NCBI GenBank assembly: GCA_036873755.1
Contig: JAVTVY010039265.1
Coordinates: 62,001-126,000, forward strand
Direction: 5' to 3'
DNA length: 64,000 nt
Source of the DNA: Hanleya hanleyi
Lineage: Eukaryota > Mollusca > Polyplacophora > Lepidopleurida > Hanleyidae
Every line of letters begins with the position of its first letter. The first letter of the stretch is position 1. Below the pieces are notes generated by a model. It made no database searches and had not been told where the DNA came from. It saw only the letters and a program-made list of their open reading frames with translations. Of the stretch, positions 21,511 to 31,152 are shown piece by piece. The position numbers and the translations under genes were made by a program.

Positions 21511-21526
21511 GGCCCTTTTCAGGGCC
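21511..21526 (+). terminator. Histone-type 3' stem-loop, copy 1
   Basis: GGCCCTTTTCAGGGCC forms a 6-bp stem with a TTTC tetraloop. It is preceded by CAAC and followed by AACCCA, exactly the layout of metazoan replication-dependent histone mRNA 3' ends. A purine-rich GAAAGGGGA follows 15 nt later, where the U7-binding element normally lies. It is 44 bp after the stop codon at 21467. Confidence 0.8.
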
Positions 21527-21654
21527 AACCCAGTCCTTCGAAAGGGGATTTTTTAATCGGGCACATTTCAATTTAACATCAGACTCACCATGTCAATCTC
21601 CTCTCCTCTATGCTTACCAATCTCCATCTCCTCCCTCCAAAAAATTCCCCTAAA

Positions 21655-21670
21655 GGCCCTTTTCAGGGCC
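21655..21670 (+). terminator. Histone-type 3' stem-loop, copy 2
   Basis: An identical GGCCCTTTTCAGGGCC followed by AACCCAATCCTTCC, 144 bp downstream of the first. No second coding region lies between the two, so this may be a duplicated 3' end. Confidence 0.75.
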
Positions 21671-22083
21671 AACCCAATCCTTCCACCGTCATCCATATTC
21701 GATAATGATTGCCAATCTCCAGCACCTCAAAAAATACACATTCAAATAGAGTGCATTCTATGACAATCCCAACACCTCCATGTGCTAATTTACGACCGTG
21801 TGGGCGTTTACACTCGGGTTTTTTTCCGGGACTACTCGGTATATCTATTAGACTAGTATATTACTGTGTAACTTATACATTCATACTAATAGTGTGTGGG
21901 TGTTATTATTTTTTTTTTTACCTGGGCGCTGTTAGTAGGAAGTCCCCATTCACTAAGTGTTATTTATCTATTTTACCTAGGTGTGTGCATGTAGGAGCTG
22001 ATGTTTGTGCTTTTAATTAGAAGCTTGCCCTTTCGGGTATAATTGGGTGGTCTTCATAAGGACCGTTAGGAAGGTGTAAGGGA
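21671..22083. other. Non-coding stretch within element A
   Basis: No motif-bearing reading frame. CACCTC/CTCCATCTCC-rich segments repeat around 21590-21730, and a T-rich run lies at 21908-21920. Confidence 0.5.
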
Positions 22084-22834
22084 TTACACCGATTGGAGCA
22101 GATTTTCTCGCCTCTTGGTACACAGGGGACATTTGAGCGTGACGAGTGTACAAGGTATGGGCTTGTAAGTGGGCGTAGGGGCTGGTCTTCCTGCAAGTTT
22201 GTGGATACAGCGGATACATAACGCTTGGTGTCCACAGGGAAATATGGCGAATTTGGCGTAGCGACTACTGCATTGGACACAGGGCAATTGCTTTGCCACT
22301 CCCCATGTTGTGTCTCGTCCCAGTCTTGTTATTTCGGCGCTGTAGTACTCAAGATATCGCTGCTGTGAAACTACCGTCTGTTCTTTTTCTTTTTCTTGTT
22401 CTTGTTCCTGTTCTTGTTTGTTCTTTTTCTTTTTCTTGTTTTTGGTCTTGGTCTTGGTGTTGTTTCAACAGATCTTGTATGAGTTCATCAAGCCGTTCGT
22501 GGTAGGTACTATTAAGCCGTACGTCGTAGATACTATTGTCCACTCCATCGATGAATTGACCGGTTGCTTCGTCAAGATAGGACCGTTGTTGTTGCGAAAC
22601 TGCGGTCAAATCTCCATCCGCCGCCCCTTCTTCTTCTTCTTCTTCTTCTTCTTCGTCGTCTTCAATATCGATGAATTGACCCGTGGTATGGTGAAGATAT
22701 TGCCGCTGTTGTGAAACTGGGGTCAAAGTCTCGCTGCCATCTACCGGCTGGTCTTCTTTTTCTTCTTGTGCGTCATATTTGAATAGCTCTTGTAATATGT
22801 CGTCAAGCCACGACTCGTTAATAATATTGTCCAC
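22084..22834 (-). pseudogene. SIM-like repeat protein with C-terminal RING finger (one frameshift)
   Basis: ATG at 22834. The first frame (to 22349) is acidic and contains two copies of an (L/T)xVSQQxxxYL...TGQFID repeat. The first copy runs into FIDIEDDEEEEEEE, a strong SUMO-interaction-like motif. A second frame is open upstream of the RING region and encodes a third diverged copy, TVVSQQRYLEYYSAEI, directly before a C3HC4 RING (CVQCSS ... PCGHQALCIRC ... LKCPLCTKR). Hence both frames belong to one gene of about 250 residues, broken by an indel in the CTTTTT/CTTGTT run at about 22380-22440. SIM repeats plus a RING is the architecture of SUMO-targeted ubiquitin ligases; that role is inference. 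Confidence 0.7.
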
Positions 22835-23315
22835 TCCATCAATATTGAGCCATGATGTAGTTCAAAATGAATGGATAGCAGACGATACACAGCGCGCTTT
22901 TTATAGTCTAACCGTACAGTGCCCGTATGAGGGCGCGGACGTCACCGAAATCTTCATACTAACCAAGCCTCCCCGCTCAGACCCCACTGATTTTGTGTTT
23001 TCTTCCATCTTCAAACCGGCCTCATTTTGCAATAAATGCGAGTTGACGTGTAAAACTATTTTAAACTTGAACTTTGGGAGCTTATAGTGTATCGCTGAAA
23101 AATTCATACGGCTGACGGCAGGCTGAAACTATTTTTTTTATCATATTGTCGGTTTTAGACCGGTATGGTTAGGGGTGTGGTTGTGTGGAAAACCCGGTAA
23201 ATTTGAAATAAATCGGTTTACCTCTGTAAAAACACTTTAGGTGTCTTCCTTACATCCGTATAATGCCACCATGAAAATTTCAGCAGGTTTATCGATGGAA
23301 AAGTGTGAATTTTTG

Positions 23316-23420
23316 TCCTGCCAATCTTGCTACGGTAACACAGCCATTGACACGCATAGCTGTACATACACTCGGCTCCATACTGTATAGTGCCGTGTTA
23401 CCGTAGCAAGATTGGCAGGA
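23316..23420. repeat. Perfect 26-bp inverted repeat upstream of the RING gene
   Basis: 23316-23341 is the exact complement of 23395-23420, with a 53-bp loop. It ends 11 bp before the ATG of the plus-strand RING gene. In an otherwise decayed element, perfect arms suggest either a recent small insertion or a structure kept by conversion. Confidence 0.85.
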
Positions 23421-23431
23421 CAACCACAACT

Positions 23432-23782
23432 ATGGCTACCACTGCGACGGCTACCACAGCGACCGCAACAGGAATGACACCACCACCAGAGATCAGCCGC
23501 ATGATCCAACAAATTCAAGAATTAGAAGACGAAAAGACTACACTACAACTACGACTGGCTAGGGAGCAGAAGAGATCGATCTGCACCGTCTGTCAAGACG
23601 ATGAGGCCATGTACGCTTTTTTTCCTTGTGCCCACCTGTGCCTATGTGGTGTATGCGTGCTAAGCTTAACATGCATGGCGGGCTCGTGCCAATGCGCAGA
23701 GACAGAGGAGCTTCATATTAAGTTACGTTGCCCTGTGTGTCGGGCCTGGGTATCAAACATCAACAAAATATTCCGGCCGTAA
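23432..23782 (+). CDS. Short coiled-coil RING finger protein
   Basis: ATG at 23432. The protein has about 116 residues: an Ala/Thr-rich leader (ATTATATTATATG), a coiled-coil-like helix (IQQIQELEDEKTTLQLRLAREQ) and a C3HC4-type RING (CTVCQDD ... FFPCAHLCLCGVC ... LRCPVCRAWV) with a long Cys-containing insertion before the last CxxC. The RING lies at the very C-terminus, as in IAP-family ligases, but there is no BIR domain. It is one of the few uninterrupted frames in element A. Probable E3 ubiquitin ligase acting on host or viral proteins; target unknown. Confidence 0.75.
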   Translation: MATTATATTATATGMTPPPEISRMIQQIQELEDEKTTLQLRLAREQKRSICTVCQDDEAMYAFFPCAHLCLCGVCVLSLTCMAGSCQCAETEELHIKLRCPVCRAWVSNINKIFRP

Positions 23783-24078
23783 CGGTGTGATGACCAACCC
23801 GCTGTACTTTCCAAAGACCGTTATTAGGGCCACCTAATTACATCCGAGAGGGGGAAACTTTCTAACTAAAGCACAAACACCAGCTCTCACACCAATATCC
23901 CTTTGCATAGAGTGAACACTGACACACATTTGAATTTCTAATATTTATTAACACAGTAGAATGAACATAAGGTTTTGACCACAGTAGACTGTTGGTGTTG
24001 AATTTTCTAATACAATTATACGCTGTCATGGCGCTTAAATGAACATAGAATGAACATAGAATGTAGGAATACGGTCAT

Positions 24079-24139
24079 GTCTGAATGTTCAATATTTATG
24101 CAACAAGACTTGTCTGAATGTTCAATATTTATGCAACAG
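24079..24139. repeat. Two tandem ~30-bp units at the 3' end of the CARD/PC4-like gene
   Basis: TGTCTGAATGTTCAATATTT followed by ATGCAACA(A/G)GAC is repeated directly. The second unit contains the last codons and stop of the gene on the minus strand. Confidence 0.7.
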
Positions 24140-25210
24140 GACGTTTTTGGACTCGTCATTGTCTTTCTGCCTCTGGTGCACGTATATGAATGTGGCAATC
24201 TGTTCACGTGGAATTCTGGGTGGACAGGCAGCTTGCAATCCCTCGGCAATTTGCCCCTCGTTAACGCCGTGTAGTCCCTCAGTCATCAGCGCGTCTGATG
24301 GTATACTATTGTCCATACACGTATGCGTGCTGAAGAGACCGTTCTTGTTCTGACAGCCTGCACATTGCTTGATACGCAAGTATCGAATGCGGGGTCTGAG
24401 ATGATCCAGGAATGTGTCGATGTACTTCTTATAAATATACTGAGACACCTGGTCAGACAGGACTTCATGAATTTCACCTGTCAGACTCTCCAGCTTCCGC
24501 CACTCAGGTATTTCCAGGGTGACTCCCTCAGGTAAAGGAATACGCGTATCTCCCCTCAACTTCCATTTACGAATATGTACCAGGAGCATGTTGTTGAACA
24601 TAGAACAGGTGAGAAAAACGTCGTCGCCCACATAAAATTTCGCTTCGTTGCTCCCCTGGTGGTCAATGACCGCGTCGACGGCATAATAAATGGCCTGTAC
24701 TGTTATCTAGGTCTCCAACGTCAAGGCGATATGCTTAGGTGGTTTGTCGTCCCAGGCCGGTGCGTTAAAGTGCACTTGCTCTTCTTTCACGCTCACAGTT
24801 AAATAGGGAGAGAGCTCCCAAGTGTTCATCTGGGCCGCCTGGTAGGTCTGCTGGATGATGTCATTGATATGCTGCACAGACATAGGAAGTAGCACCTGTT
24901 CCTCCGCTTGCTCAGGCACTTGCTGGGGCACTGGCTGAAGCACTTGCTGAGGTATTTTTAAAGGTGTTAGTCGAGGACGTTTGGCAGGTGGACCGGACTC
25001 TTCGTGGGTACGTTTGGTACCTGTACTCCCTTCGGCGATGTCCATGACTAAGCTTTTATCTTCTGAATCCTGGGCTTGAAGTAGACATGCTATCCCTTCA
25101 TTTCCCGTCTTCTTCAGCGCCTCCACGAAGGCTTGAAATGCTAAGGGGCCACGGCGCAGTAGATCGTCGATGAGGGCTCTGTTTTGTCGCGAAGTAGTCT
25201 TCTCCGCCAT
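24122..25210 (-). pseudogene. Half-CARD plus PC4-like protein, read from the right terminal repeat (one in-frame TAG)
   Basis: ATG at 25210, downstream of the right-repeat TATA box. Residues about 8-46 (RQNRALIDDLLRRGPLAFQA, then FVEALKKTGNEGIACLLQ) match the second half of a CARD death-fold domain (RG..AF..F..AL...). A KRTHEESGPPAKRPR nuclear-localisation-like stretch and Gln/Pro-rich PQQVxxPVPQQVPEQ repeats follow. The frame meets TAG at 24707 and continues in phase to 24122. The second part reads FLTCSMFNNMLLVHIRKWK ... PEGVTLEIPEWRKLE, which fits the PC4/SUB1 single-stranded DNA-binding pattern (strand, IR-x-aromatic, then G(I/V)(S/T)L...W..L). Known CARDs act in apoptosis and inflammasome signalling. 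Origin by host capture and a role in blocking cell death are inference. Confidence 0.65.
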
Positions 25211-25278
25211 GATATCTTCCACACCAGACAAGGCAAGTAGCTGCTATGGTCAGATAGGCTGGTGAAGTTGCACTGGTG

Positions 25279-25971
25279 AGGCAAGTAGCTCCTCTCGTCA
25301 GAGTGGCTCAGGCTGGTGAGGCAGGTTCAGGCTCGTGAGGCAGGTTCCGGCTGGTGAAGCAGGTGAATGAATGCAGCAATCCCCTAAAAATTCTCACTTT
25401 TATACACCTACACAGAAGTGCCCGGATGCAGGCGCGGACGCCACCGACAAAACACCCACATACAGCTCACCACATGCAGTCGCCCCATCAAGACCCCGCA
25501 TACATACCCGGATGCAAGCGCGGACGTCACCGAAAAAACCTCACATACAGCTCACCACATACAGTCGTCCCCTCAAGACCCTCATACATACATACCCGGA
25601 TGCAGGCGCGGACGTCACCGAAAAAACACATACAACTCACCACATGCAGCCGACCCCTCAAGACCCTCATACATACCCGGATGCAGGCCGGGACGTCACC
25701 GAAAAATCACATACAACTCACCACATACAGTCGCCTCCTCAAGACCCTCATACATACCCGGATGCAGGCGCGGACGTCACCGAAATTCTGGCGGGAAAAA
25801 CCCACAGACAGGTCAGTACACGCATTCCTATCATGTTTCCTACCCAGGTCACGCCCGATTCACGCAGACCGGAAGTGACGTCATACCTGCGCAGAACACT
25901 CCTGCGCACACCACTTTCTCGCGCATGCGCACTGAGGCGAATGCAACTCGAAATGTGTATAGCCTACTACT
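25279..25971 (-). repeat. Right terminal inverted repeat of element A
   Basis: Inverted copy of 10229-10756, longer because it has five GGTGACGTCCGCGCCTGCAT-type units (near 25421, 25508, 25597, 25678 and 25757) against three on the left. It carries the same CRE/ETS and GCGCATGCGC motifs and TATA box. Confidence 0.93.
25397..25404 (-). promoter_or_regulatory. TATA box in right terminal repeat
   Basis: TATAAAAG on the minus strand, mirror of 10631-10638, 187 bp upstream of the CARD/PC4-like start codon. Confidence 0.7.
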
Positions 25972-25977
25972 GAGGCC
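25972..25977. repeat. Target-site duplication, right (GAGGCC)
   Basis: Identical to 10223-10228 and directly outside the CCTACTACT terminus. Confidence 0.95.
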
Positions 25978-26185
25978 CAATCCGACAGGTGCTAGGGTCA
26001 CAATTCAACGCAGGCTAAGAGAAATGATCATTCAACAGTTGTATAAGCGAGGTCCAGGATTTGAGAGAATATTTTACGAAGGTATTAAAAATATCGACAA
26101 CGCTTTATTAGCTACTATGGATATGGAGTTCCTGTACACCAATGGTTTCACAGTACGCCAACATGTTCATGTCCGACCGACCTAG
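25978..26185 (+). pseudogene. Unidentified coding remnant beside element A
   Basis: From the target site the plus strand reads an open, codon-like stretch (TIQRRLREMIIQQLYKRGPG, then FERIFYEGIKNIDNALL...) ending in a stop at 26185. AATAAA follows at 26229. It looks like the 3' end of a gene into which element A inserted. No matching 5' part was recognised left of 10223. I do not recognise the family; an older mobile-element gene is as likely as a host gene. Confidence 0.35.
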
Positions 26186-26444
26186 TCTGTGATTGGGAAT
26201 CTCGAATACAAACCTGAGATTGTAGATGAATAAAGCAGCAGTGCCAAGAGATTTCCACGAGAGAATCTTCTATAGTACCAATAGAAATACCACACCAATA
26301 TAACACCTCTTGTCGTCACACTTAGCCATTCTAATGCATCATGGACAAACTATAGCCTAACTTAGAGGAAGATCCCATCATGATAGATGTCGTCACTGAG
26401 AAGCCAATCATCGCCTACAGACTAACATCCACTTATCCAGCTTT

Positions 26445-26450
26445 AACCCG
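26445..26450. repeat. Target-site duplication of element B, left (AACCCG)
   Basis: AACCCG precedes the AGTAGTATAG terminus and is repeated after the CTATACTACT terminus at 41919-41924. Confidence 0.93.
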
Positions 26451-26564
26451 AGTAGTATAGAAAGGCTATTTAAAGTCGTATTTTGCCGGTGGAGGTAACT
26501 CTTGCATCCGCCAGGTGGCGGTTTTGTAGGTTAAAGTATAGGAAGCGGCCATTCAGGGCCTGTT

Positions 26565-27245
26565 TCCACATGGACAGGAACAATAAAAGCGTACCTGAGA
26601 CACAACACATATCACGAATCGTTAGATTCTTGGTATGTGCTTTAGAATAGGTTTACCAGAAGACTATTCTGTGAAGTCATATGACGAAGTCAGTATGTCG
26701 GCACCTCTTCCCACTTCCCTTATATGTGTTGTAATTTTTACCTGTATATGGCGAGATTCTGCTGGTGGACGTTTCGTCCCCGAGGCCCGCCCCCTGTACA
26801 GACCTTTTGGTCTTTGATATATGTTGGCATTTGTGGGAAGTTGATGCTGGGTCGACATCGGGCCTTACAGACTAGTCTTTTGTGTTAAATGCCGTCATTT
26901 ACATCTGACGACGATACAGCTCACCAATCTCCAATGTACGAGTTGTCACAGCGAAACAGCTCACCAATTGCCAGTATACGAGTTGTCAGAGCATTTCCAT
27001 CATAGCTCTCTAGATTTGTATCTAATACCGCTTATGCCGGTGCTAGGGACCGTGTGGTCATATCATCCATGTTGCCACATGAACAGGAACAATAAAAGCT
27101 TACCTGAGATACAACACATATCACGAATCGTTAGATTCTTGGTATGTGCTTTAGAATAGGTTTACCAGAAGACTATTCTGTGAAGTCATATGACGCAGTG
27201 AGTATGTCGGCACCTCTTCCCACTTCCCTTATATGTGTTGTAATT
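26565..27245 (+). mobile_element. R1 repeat insertion, copy 1
   Basis: Present in the left arm of B but absent from the mirrored place in the right arm, where the flanks (GGAAGCGGCCATT ... GACC and the GAGGCCCTCAAGGCCGCTATAG stretch) are contiguous. The repeat carries ACAACACATAT ... ATATGTGTTGT inverted 11-mers about 110 bp apart, AATAAA signals, and duplicated CAGCTCACCAAT/ACGAGTTGTCA units. Further copies lie at 28360-29025 and, inverted, at 34390-35185. No encoded protein is recognised. Confidence 0.6.
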
Positions 27246-27819
27246 TGACCTCTGAGGCCCTCAAGGCCGCTATAGTTCCAACAGGTGGCGCACCCTCCTT
27301 GACCTCGAATTCCTCAGCGATCTGGTGGTAATGCGGTCTGCTTCCGCGGACAGAAAGTAGTCCCATGTCAACCAAGTGACTTCCAATGTTAATGTATACG
27401 GGGAATGCCTAAACAGAGTATGGAAATAGACGTTTTGGGACCGAGGTGGTCCCTAGTGCACTGATTGGGTCGAGTGAGGTGTCAAAGTGAATCGCTCCTC
27501 CAGGGCCATCCAGTCATGGGTGAGTGCATGTAAAATTAGATTAGTCCGAAAATATAAAAAGCGGAACACGGACTTTACCCCTAAAATAGGGGAAAACTCC
27601 TATCAACCCTATCCCAAAGGGCTAATATCGGTCCCCGGGCTTATCGGGGCCTGCCTATCAAGTCAATCGGGTGGGTGTATGTAAATTTAGGATTTGTCCT
27701 GAAAATATAAAAAGCGGAATACGGACTTTACCTCTATAACAGGGGCCTGTATTATACAATATACTGGAAAATGCCTCTATGAGGTATGGTGGTGGTGGGG
27801 TGGGGGGGAGGGGAGGGCT

Positions 27820-28345
27820 GGTCATTTTACTATGGGTTGTTTGGTCTTGTTTTTCACGTCTCGCCATGTAGAACACGATGAGAGGGATCCGGGAGCTAAG
27901 CGGTGAAATTTTTCGAAAAGTATCGGGTGGGTCTGTATATAGGCCCATACTGGCTATGGGGTATAGGTCCATCCTGGGAATTTTTTTGTGGGTTTTACTA
28001 TGGGTTGTTTGGTCTTCTTTTCCACGTCTCGCCATGTAGAACACGATGGGAGGGGTCCCGAAAGTAAGCGGTGAAATATTTTGGAAAGTACCGGGCAGGT
28101 CTGTATATAGGCTCATATAGGCCCATACTGGCTACGGCGGAGAGGTCCATACTGGGAATTTTTTTCTGGGTTTTACTATGGGTTGTTTGGTCTTGTTTTT
28201 CACGTCTCGCCATAAAAAACACGATGGGAGGAGTCTCGAAGTTAAACGGTGAAATTTTTTGAAAAGTACCGGGTTGGTCTGTATATAGGCCCATATAGTC
28301 CCATACTGGCTATGGGGGGATAGGTCCATACAGGGAGATTTTTCG
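27820..28345. repeat. Tandem ~170-bp units of element B, left arm
   Basis: Units share TACTATGGGTTGTTTGGTCTT and TCTCGCCATGTAGAACACGA, and begin near 27826, 27995 and 28170, with a further unit at 29027-29170 beyond an R1 insertion. Mirror array at 40310-40945. Confidence 0.8.
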
Positions 28346-28359
28346 TGTTTTTTTGTGGA

Positions 28360-29025
28360 TTTTGTAATTTTTATCTGTATATGGCGAGATTCTGCTGGTG
28401 GACGTTTGTCCCCGAGGCCCGCCCCCTGTACCGCCCTTTTGGTCTTTGATATATGTTGGCATTTATGGGAAGTTGATGCTGGGTCGACATCGGGCCTTAC
28501 AGACTAGTCTTTTGTGTTAAATGCCGTCATTTTCATCTGACGACGATACAGCTCACCAATCTTCAGTGTAGGTCGATACTTGGTGTAAGAACGCATTGTT
28601 GAGGCTTTTGTTGAGGCTTTTGTGCAGCTGAAAAGGGTCACGTCTAGACGCATTGTTGAGCTCAGACAGGCTATTGTACGCTTTGTCTTGTGCGTTCTTA
28701 CACCAAGTATAAACCTCAGTGTAGGAGTTGTCACAGCGAAGCAGCTCACCAATTACCAATATACGAGTTGTCAGAGCATTTCCATCATAGCTCTCTAGAT
28801 TTGTATCAGCTTATGCTGGTGCTAGGGGCCGTGTGGTCATATAATCCAAGTTGCCACATGATCAGGTACAATAAAAGCGTACCTGAGATACAACACATAT
28901 CACGAATCGTTAGATTCTTGGTATGTGCTTTAGAATAGGTTAACCGGAAGACTATACTGTGAAATCATGTGGCTCTGTCAGTATGTCGGCACCTCTTCCC
29001 ACTTCCCGTTTATGTGTTGTAATTA
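28360..29025 (+). mobile_element. R1 repeat insertion, copy 2
   Basis: Same sequence as 26565-27245, inserted inside a tandem unit (GTAATTTTTATCTG ... GTGTTGTAATT). It has an extra inverted pair around 28561-28715 (GCTTTTGTTGAGGCTTTTGT and related) not seen in copy 1. Confidence 0.55.
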
Positions 29026-29199
29026 CTATGGGTTGTTTGGTCTTGTTTTTTTCGTCTCGCCACGAAAAACACGATGGGAGTGGTCTCGGAGGTAAGCGGC
29101 GAAATTTTTCGAAAAGTACCGGTAGGTCTGTACATAGCCCCATAGAGACCCATACTGGCTCAGCGCAGAGGTCCCTACTGGGTGGACATTTTGGGGTCT

Positions 29200-29990
29200 A
29201 GGTGAGCCCCTAGTGGTCCCATGGCATCCTATGAGGTCTTATTTTGAAGCTGTCGTGGAGGAGCATCCGACTGGACTAATGTATCGTCCGCTTTCAATAT
29301 TCTGCGCATGCGCATGCGCAGTCTGGCCGAAGTATAGAAAGCGGGTATTTTGGGGGGTGCGTGGTGGTGTGTTTGGGGTAGGGATGGACCACTATGGGTC
29401 CGAATGGGTCGTGGGAGGTGTCAAAGTGAAGCTTTTGTGGGGTAGAGTCAGAATGGCGTGTTTTTTTTATTGCAAGTGGCGTCAATCTGCGCATGCGCAG
29501 TTGGGTGTATTAAGTAAAGTGGTCATTTTGGAGGTGTGTTTGGGGTAGAGATGGACCATCTTTGGTCCGAATGCGTCGTGTGGGGTATCATCTTGTAGCA
29601 GTCGGGGTGTAGACCCCGATTTGAGGGCTGTCCATGCCATCTGTGACGTCGTCGGTGACGTCATCAGTACGAGTAGTAGCGAAAGTGGTCATTTTGGGGC
29701 AGTGAAGGAAGGTATTTGGTGTAGAGATGGACCATCCTTGGTCCGAATACGTCGTGTGGGGTATCATTTTTGTAGTTCTCGAGGTATAGACTCCGATATG
29801 AGGAATGTTCACGTCATCTGTGACGTCATTGGTGACGTCATCTGTAGGAGTAGTAGCCAAAGTGGGCATTTTGGGGCAGTGAAGGAAAGTATTTGGTGTA
29901 GAGATGGACCACTATTGGTCCGAATAGACCGTGTGGGGTATCAGTGTGAAGTTCATTGGAAGTCGCGTCAATCTGCGCATGCGCAGGGTG
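29200..29990. repeat. Tandem subterminal units with NRF1-like palindromes, left arm of B
   Basis: Five imperfect units each combine GAGCATCCGACTGG- or GATGGACCA-type phrases with TGCGCATGCGCAG (29305, 29491, 29975) or with TGACGTCATC pairs (29645-29840). Mirror array at 39490-40270. Closely related units form the terminal repeats of element C. Confidence 0.75.
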
Positions 29991-29997
29991 CACTCCA

Positions 29998-30605
29998 CAC
30001 TTGCCACGGTTTCGTACAAATGGTCCCTCCCTAATTTTATAATCAGGAAGGTCGCGCGACTTTGACAGCATGGTAATTCTTCTTACCTTTCTACTAACTG
30101 ATATCTATAGTATCATCCTGCTGGACGTGACCATTTCTCCAAACGAGGCTGTAACAATTGCTTGTTGATCGCACCCACTCGCCACTACAGAGTTAATCGT
30201 GTCCGGAACTGAATATCTGGCGGGCCAAAATCCGCACTTTTTCGGGAAGCGAAAATGATGATTCCTTTATGCCGATAAAATTTTACAAAAACGAGTAGGT
30301 CGACCCCCAATTTTTTTCGCCATTTTAAATTGTCCTTTGGACGGGAAACACTTTAACATGCATAAGAAGAAAATCGTTTCATACGTTTTCGCTGGGTTGC
30401 GGGGAGCATTTGACACATTTTCATATATTTTAAGGAGTTTTTCAGAATAGTTGAAGAAGGTTTAAGGAGGATTGGACGTCTTCCCTTTTCAATTACAATA
30501 GCTCACAAGTCTGCTGAAATAATGGCACCAGTGTGCCCATTTAGAAAATATATACTTTTACAGGGTTTTTGTTAACATCTATTTAAGGCCGAAGATCCGA
30601 ACCCA
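29998..30605 (+). repeat. Dispersed ~600-bp repeat, copy in element B
   Basis: Aligns loosely over its length with 63058-63660 (shared GTTTCGTA, ATGGTCCCTCCCTAATTTTATAAT-like start, TTCTTCTTACCTTTCTA..., AGAAAATATATAC end). A first-part copy lies at 33515-33698. In all three places it abuts Polinton sequence. No gene seen. Confidence 0.6.
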
Positions 30606-30794
30606 TGCCTTTTTTTAGCCGCACATCATTTAGGTGTGGAATGCACCCGCAGTTGGCCAGTGGGGTTTTCCCGTCGTACCTCCGTCTTCCATCCGGGTGC
30701 TGTGGTTTTACATCCGGGTTCTCATCTTACATCGGGATTTTTCCATGTTTACTCTCACGTGACCGGAACCGGAAGTTGTCGCAAGACAGGTGGA

Positions 30795-31080
30795 TTCCAT
30801 GCACAGAATACATGTACTCTGCGCATGTCCATGTATTCTGTGCATATCCATGTACATGTACTATGTGCCTGTACATGTACTATTTGCCTGTACATGTAAT
30901 CTGTTCATGTACAAGTACTCTGTCGATACACATGTTCCTTGTCCATGTAAATGTACTCTGTGCATGTCATTCTACATGTACTCTGTTCACGTCCATGTGA
31001 ACATACTCTGTTCAAATCCATGTACATACCCTGTGTCCATGTCGCTATATGGCTGAAATATTGCATAATGCGACGTTAAA

Positions 31081-31149
<69 letters not shown>
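30795..31149. repeat. ACATGTAC-rich minisatellite followed by a (TC)n tract
   Basis: Irregular units of CATGTACTCTGTGCATGTC run from 30795 to 31050. A SINE-like head (GCTATATGGCTGAAATATT) follows, then pure TC from 31083 to 31149. The mirror copy is (AG)n at 39012-39053 plus 39084-39345, so the microsatellite predates the palindrome and differs in length between arms. Confidence 0.85.

Positions 31150-31152
<3 letters not shown>

Larger units (their letters stand above)
10229..25971. mobile_element. Polinton/Maverick element A (15,743 bp), near-complete fossil
   Basis: The element begins AGTAGTAGGCTATACAC and ends with the inverted copy, flanked by GAGGCC on both sides. It encodes all the hallmark Polinton functions: protein-primed PolB, retroviral-type integrase, adenain-like protease, packaging ATPase and a hexon-like major capsid protein, plus accessory genes. 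Size, AG...CT ends and 6-bp duplication match the class. Nearly every gene has at least one stop or frameshift, and the protease is interrupted by a retroelement. The penton-like and pX-like genes seen in element C are missing here, apparently by a deletion that joined the ATPase to the truncated capsid gene. Confidence 0.96.
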
